From NCBI GenBank assembly GCA_017559685.1, contig JAFYQY010000178.1, positions 1-20,996 of the forward strand: a stretch of 20,996 bases of DNA. Direction: 5' to 3'. Below, piece by piece: positions 16,580 to 20,996 of this stretch. The notes below the pieces were generated by a model that was not told the origin of the DNA, searched no databases, and saw nothing but the letters and a program-made list of their open reading frames with translations. Source of the stretch: Alistipes sp. GTDB taxonomy: Bacteria; Bacteroidota; Bacteroidia; Bacteroidales; Rikenellaceae. The number at the start of each line of letters is the position of its first letter. Position 1 is the stretch's first letter. Made by a program: the position numbers and the translations under genes.

Positions 16580-16613
16580 TAAGGCCTAAAGTGCCGAAAA
16601 TGAGTAGAAAACC

Positions 16614-19600
16614 GTGCGCAAAGTTACAAAAATATTATTAAGCGTGTTATCCGCAATCATTTTATTGCTGATAATTTTGCCTTTGTGCCTGTCTTTGCTA
16701 CTCTCGGTTCCATCGGTACAAAACTATGCTATCGACAAGGCTTCCGTATGGGCGGGCAATAAACTCGGCAATACGGTGAGTGTTGGTCGTGTGACGATTG
16801 GAATGTTCAATCGTGTAACTCTGCACGACTTCTATGTGTCGGATTGGGATGGCGATACTCTACTTTATGTAAATCGTGCCGATGCCTACTTCTCGTCGCT
16901 TACGTCGCTCTTCCAGAAGAAACTCGTTATCAACTACGGAAAAGTTCAAGGCGGTAAGGTTGTCGTTAAGGAGACCGATCGTGGAACATACGCTATTAAA
17001 GAGATTACCGATCAGCTCGTAAATCGAAAGCGTAAGAATCAATTCCGCTTAGAGATGCGCTCGGGAGATGCGTCGGGCGTAGAGTTTCATTTGATTCGTC
17101 GTGCTCCAAAGCGTGATGAGGGTATCGACTTTGCCAATATGCAACTCTTTGATATCAAAGCACATCTCGAGGATTTCTGGGTTGATTGCGGCGCTGTAGA
17201 TTCTAAGTTTAGCAATCTCTCGTTTGTTGAGCGTAGTGGTTTTGATTTGCAGGATGCGAACGGACATTTCTACGTCTATGCTGGAAAGGTGTTGGTTGAT
17301 GATGCACAACTCAAAACTAAGTGGAGTAAAATAAATCTCGACCAGTGTCTTCTCGATGGCCCAGATTGGCTTACCTATCGAAATTACATAAATACCATAC
17401 CTATGGACTGTCGTGTTAGCGACTGTTATGTATCGTCGGAGGATTTGGGATATTTTGCTCCTGCGATGTGGGGTTGGAATACCACTATTCGTAATGCTAC
17501 GATGACGATGAAGGGTAAGGTTTGTGACTTCGAGGGAAAGGTCGAGAATGCTGTATTGCAGAATGGCGGTATGGTTAAGGGTTCAGCTCGAATTAAGGGA
17601 CTTATCGATGTCGAGAAGACAAACTTTGATATAAAGATAGATAGAGTTAAGGCTTCGACCACCGAGTTGGCCGATCTTATAGGCAACATCGCAAAGCTCT
17701 CGATTAGCGACGAGGCAAAACTCTATATCGAGCGAGTTAAGGGTATCGATGCTTCGGGTAGATTCAACGGTACTGTGCGAGACTTTAATGTTAGAGCCAA
17801 GAGCAAATTGCAGAGTGGCGGCGTGGTATTGGCAACCTGCGATATGCAAAACCCTGCAAGCGGCCGCAAGGGCGTTAATGTTACAGTGGATGCTACAGCG
17901 CTCGATTTGTCGAAGATTTTGGCAACTTCGGCTATGGGTGACGCTTCGTTTACGGCAGATGTTAGTATGGAACTCGGCGACGGTGCACCACTCCAGCTCA
18001 AGGGTAGTGGCGATGTGTCGCACCTTGTATTGAATGGTTATGACTACAACAACCTCAATCTGAATGCAAGCATTGAGGATAATCGTATATTGGGTGTACT
18101 CCTCGCCAATGACGAGGCGTTGAAGTTCGATGCGCAGGCCGTGTTGGACTTTAATGAGAAGTCGGTACCGCAGTACGACGCAGTAATGACTGTGGAGCGT
18201 GCCGACCTTCACGCAATGAATATCAACAAGCGAGACTCGATATCGGTGCTCAGCTGTAATGTTGGTCTCTCGGCTCGAGGTAAGTCGCTCGACGTTATGA
18301 ATGGTGCGTTGCGTATTGCCGATGCCGAGTACGAGACTATTGGTCGTGGTTGTGAGGCCGATTTGGTGGAGCTCTCGATTGCGAGCGATGAGGATGCTCG
18401 AACATTGACCCTCGAGTCGGACTTTGCCGATGTGGTATTTGAGAGTCGTACTCCATATAAGAATGTAATATACTATCTGAAGAACCTCTTGGCTCGATAC
18501 GCTCCGCTCCTCTACGACGAGGATTCTCGCAAGAACATCGATAAGCAGGTGGAGCAGATTGGTAACGAGGTGGCTATCCTTTCGGTGACAACCAAAGATA
18601 TCGACCCTCTGCTCGGCTGTATAACCGACGGTTTGGAGATGGCTGAGGGCTCGAAGGTGGAGATGTTGGTTAGTCCTTCGGATAATCGCTTCTTGATGCG
18701 TGCATCGTCGGAGTATTTGATGCACACAAACTACCTTGCTACAAATATCGATGTTAAGGCGGGCAATAGAGGCGACTCATTGGCTGTGTCGATGGCAGCA
18801 GAGGATCTCTATGCTGGAGCATTCCACTTCTCGGGTGTGGATGTAGATGGTAGTGCAAAGGATAATGCTATCCACTTCAACGCAATGTTTGCCGACTCGT
18901 TGCGTGATTTGCAGGGCGAGTTGTCGGCAAATGCTCAAATCTCACGCAAGAACGGTCATCGCAATATGCTTGTGACCTTCAATCCGTCGTATGTGACAAA
19001 CAACGATAACTATTGGCGTATCACGACTGACGGTATCGAGATGGACTCGTCGAGAGTCGATATCCGCAACTTTGCCGTGCGTAGCGACTCGCAGGAGTTG
19101 TTCGTTAATGGTGTGGCATCTCGTAGCGATAAGGATTCGGTATATATGAGCCTGCACAACTTCTCTTTGGCTCCGTTCACACAAATTACCAACCAGATTG
19201 GATATGTGGTGGATGGTCGCACAAACGGATATGCTACAGTGCACTCAATGCTGAAGGATACCCGTATCGACGCTCGTATCGAGATGGATAGTGTAAACGT
19301 GAGCGGTATAGGCGTGCCAAACCTTTTGCTCGAATCTCGTTGGGACTTTGGTCGTAGTCGTGCTTCGCTCAATATTACAACTCGTGAGAATGGTAAGCGA
19401 GTTATCGATGGATACTTCGCACCGTCAAAGATGCGCTACTATGCTCGTATGCAGACCGACGGTGTTAAGATGAGTCTGCTCGACCCTATCTTGAAGGGCA
19501 TAATCTCGGGCACAGAGGGTGAAGCTTCGGTAGATATCAATATTGCCGGAGAGGGTCGAATGGCAGAACTCCGAGGCGAGATAACTGTTGATAGCCTTGC

Positions 19601-20996
19601 TACAACAATCGACTATACGAAGTGTCGCTACTCGGCACCACACGCCACTGTGAAGGTGCATAACAATCGTCTTTTGGCCGAGAAGATACCAATGTTTGAC
19701 CGATTTGGCAACAAGGGTATGATGTCGATGGATGTGTCGTTGGCGCACCTCTCGAATATCGAGTACAACATAGACGTGAAGGCCGATGATATGGAGGTCT
19801 TGAACACCACCGAGCGTGATAACTCGATGTTCTACGGCTCAATCTTCGCTTCGGGTACGGGAACGGTGCGAGGTGATAAGGCAGGCGTTAAGATGGACTT
19901 CGTAGCACGTAGTGGTGACAACTCGAAGTTCTATATGCCAATGACCGACAATAGCGATATCTCGACTGCGAACTTCGTGACCTTCGCAACTAAGGATCGT
20001 GATACGACATCGTACCTTGCTCGCAAGAAGATGATGTTCGAGAACAGACAGAAGCGTCGTACCTCGAGCGGTGGAGCTATGGATATAACATTGGCGTTGG
20101 ATATTCAGCCTAATGCCGAGGCTCAGTTGGTTATCGACCCTACTGTGGGCGATATTATCAAGGGTACGGGCGAAGGCCAAATCAATATGCGAATCAACCC
20201 ACAGGCCGATATCTTCGAGATGTATGGCGACTACACTATCGAGAAGGGAAGCTACCTCTTTACCCTTCAGAGTGTGATTAACAAGTGGTTTGATATCGAG
20301 CCGGGCTCGACTATTCAGTGGACAGGCGATCCGTTGGATGCAATTCTCAATATCGACGCAGTCTATAAACTTAAGGCGTCGTTGCAGCCGTTGTTGGAGG
20401 GCTCGCTCACAGAGAAAAACCGTTCGACTCGTGCAGTACCTGTAGAGTGCTTTATCCACTTGACCGATAGATTGATGCAACCAACCGTGACGTTCGATAT
20501 CGTGGTGCCGAGTGCCGACTCGGAGGTGCAGAGTCTCATTTCGAGCGCATTGGCAACACCTGAGAGTAAGTCACAACAGTTCCTCTATCTGATTGTTGCG
20601 AACAGCTTTATCTCGGAGTCGTCGAATGCTATGACCTCGTCGATGGGCGCTTCGGCTACAGCGGCTACGGGCTTCGAGATGTTGTCGAACCAGTTCAGCA
20701 ACTGGCTCTCGAGCGACGACTACAAGATTGTACTTCGCTATCGTCCTCGTACCGAGCAGATGAGCGACGAGGTGGACTTCGGTTTCTCGAAGGGGTTGGT
20801 TAATAATCGTCTCTTGATAGAGTTGGAGGGTAACTATATCGTGGATAAGGCGCAGGTGGTGAATGCCAACTCGAACTTTACGGGCGAGGCTTACCTCACT
20901 TGGTTGATTGACCGTGCAGGAACTCTCCGCTTGAAAGGCTTTACTCACACAATCGACCGCTTCGACGAGAACCAGGGTCTGCAGGAGACGGGTATC
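16614..20996 (+). CDS. tamB: TamB-like translocation and assembly protein (3' end cut by window)
   Basis: An open frame of 1461 codons with no stop before the right edge. The first possible start is GTG at 16614, as an in-frame TAG lies 9 bp upstream; other Bacteroidetes homologues also start just before the signal anchor. Residues about 7-31 form one membrane helix (ILLSVLSAIILLLIILPLCL), followed by SVGRVTIGMFNRVTLHDFYV, an AsmA-like segment. The body is long repetitive beta structure, as in proteins that bridge the periplasm and move lipids or barrel proteins between membranes. The conserved C-terminal domain (about 1170 onwards) has GDIIKGTGEGQINMRI, GDYTIEKGSYLFTLQSVINK, IQWTGDPLDAILNIDAVYK, SNWLSSDDYKIVLRYRP and a final DRFDENQGLQETGI. 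Homologues end only some tens of residues later, so little is missing. It is divergent from tsaD. Confidence 0.92.
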   Translation, partial: MRKVTKILLSVLSAIILLLIILPLCLSLLLSVPSVQNYAIDKASVWAGNKLGNTVSVGRVTIGMFNRVTLHDFYVSDWDGDTLLYVNRADAYFSSLTSLFQKKLVINYGKVQGGKVVVKETDRGTYAIKEITDQLVNRKRKNQFRLEMRSGDASGVEFHLIRRAPKRDEGIDFANMQLFDIKAHLEDFWVDCGAVDSKFSNLSFVERSGFDLQDANGHFYVYAGKVLVDDAQLKTKWSKINLDQCLLDGPDWLTYRNYINTIPMDCRVSDCYVSSEDLGYFAPAMWGWNTTIRNATMTMKGKVCDFEGKVENAVLQNGGMVKGSARIKGLIDVEKTNFDIKIDRVKASTTELADLIGNIAKLSISDEAKLYIERVKGIDASGRFNGTVRDFNVRAKSKLQSGGVVLATCDMQNPASGRKGVNVTVDATALDLSKILATSAMGDASFTADVSMELGDGAPLQLKGSGDVSHLVLNGYDYNNLNLNASIEDNRILGVLLANDEALKFDAQAVLDFNEKSVPQYDAVMTVERADLHAMNINKRDSISVLSCNVGLSARGKSLDVMNGALRIADAEYETIGRGCEADLVELSIASDEDARTLTLESDFADVVFESRTPYKNVIYYLKNLLARYAPLLYDEDSRKNIDKQVEQIGNEVAILSVTTKDIDPLLGCITDGLEMAEGSKVEMLVSPSDNRFLMRASSEYLMHTNYLATNIDVKAGNRGDSLAVSMAAEDLYAGAFHFSGVDVDGSAKDNAIHFNAMFADSLRDLQGELSANAQISRKNGHRNMLVTFNPSYVTNNDNYWRITTDGIEMDSSRVDIRNFAVRSDSQELFVNGVASRSDKDSVYMSLHNFSLAPFTQITNQIGYVVDGRTNGYATVHSMLKDTRIDARIEMDSVNVSGIGVPNLLLESRWDFGRSRASLNITTRENGKRVIDGYFAPSKMRYYARMQTDGVKMSLLDPILKGIISGTEGEASVDINIAGEGRMAELRGEITVDSLATTIDYTKCRYSAPHATVKVHNNRLLAEKIPMFDRFGNKGMMSMDVSLAHLSNIEYNIDVKADDMEVLNTTERDNSMFYGSIFASGTGTVRGDKAGVKMDFVARSGDNSKFYMPMTDNSDISTANFVTFATKDRDTTSYLARKKMMFENRQKRRTSSGGAMDITLALDIQPNAEAQLVIDPTVGDIIKGTGEGQINMRINPQADIFEMYGDYTIEKGSYLFTLQSVINKWFDIEPGSTIQWTGDPLDAILNIDAVYKLKASLQPLLEGSLTEKNRSTRAVPVECFIHLTDRLMQPTVTFDIVVPSADSEVQSLISSALATPESKSQQFLYLIVANSFISESSNAMTSSMGASATAATGFEMLSNQFSNWLSSDDYKIVLRYRPRTEQMSDEVDFGFSKGLVNNRLLIELEGNYIVDKAQVVNANSNFTGEAYLTWLIDRAGTLRLKGFTHTIDRFDENQGLQETGI

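Noticed and set aside
17583..18725. A 380-codon open frame on the minus strand within tamB
   Set aside because: Frame opened by biased codon use of tamB; the plus-strand frame is continuous for 1461 codons with TamB motifs.
1..20996. Mobile element, CRISPR array, prophage or defence system
   Set aside because: No transposase, integrase, spaced palindromic repeats, or phage or nuclease genes were seen on either strand; the only tandem repeats are short minisatellite or 14-bp duplications.

Overview
The window looks like chromosomal DNA from a member of the Bacteroidota, most likely order Bacteroidales. Three things point there: promoters of the Bacteroidetes type (TTTG, about 19-20 bp, TAnnTTTG), A-rich leaders without strong Shine-Dalgarno sequences, and typical Bacteroidetes gene types (GH20 and GH89 hexosaminidases, an outer-membrane barrel, a very long TamB divergent from tsaD). 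Family or genus cannot be settled from the sequence. No mobile element, phage gene, CRISPR array or recognisable defence system is visible. It reads as a mostly housekeeping region with a few unusual details.

Positions 1-5722, plus strand: a tightly packed cluster. It opens with the C-terminal end of a probable GH20 beta-hexosaminidase, followed by a BASS-like membrane transporter, dusB (tRNA dihydrouridine synthase), a small pRiA4b ORF-3-like protein of unknown function, a GH89 alpha-N-acetylglucosaminidase, and miaA (tRNA dimethylallyltransferase). Gaps run from -14 to 27 bp, so co-transcription is plausible. The cluster mixes N-acetylglucosamine glycan breakdown with tRNA modification. It ends at a hairpin that also serves as the terminator of a convergent tRNA-Leu(UAA) gene, which carries a near-consensus promoter.

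Positions 5946-11353, minus strand: a five-gene unit read leftwards. A predicted outer-membrane beta-barrel comes first, then potA, potB, potC and potD of a spermidine/putrescine-type ABC importer, with gaps of 2-17 bp. The layout suggests one system covering both membranes: barrel for the outer membrane, PotD capture, PotBC channel, PotA ATPase. PotA has a doubled C-terminal regulatory region and PotD an added C-terminal membrane anchor. Upstream of the unit lies an intergenic region with a 9-bp minisatellite.

Positions 11633-16442, minus strand: uvrA preceded by a TSUP-family membrane transporter (4 bp apart), then a strong terminator, then tsaD (tRNA t6A synthesis). From 16614 to the right edge, plus strand, a long tamB-like gene runs out of the window. 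It is divergent from tsaD, with a good promoter and a perfect inverted repeat at the predicted start of transcription. With dusB, miaA, tsaD and tRNA-Leu, the window holds three tRNA-modification enzymes and one tRNA that should be a MiaA substrate.
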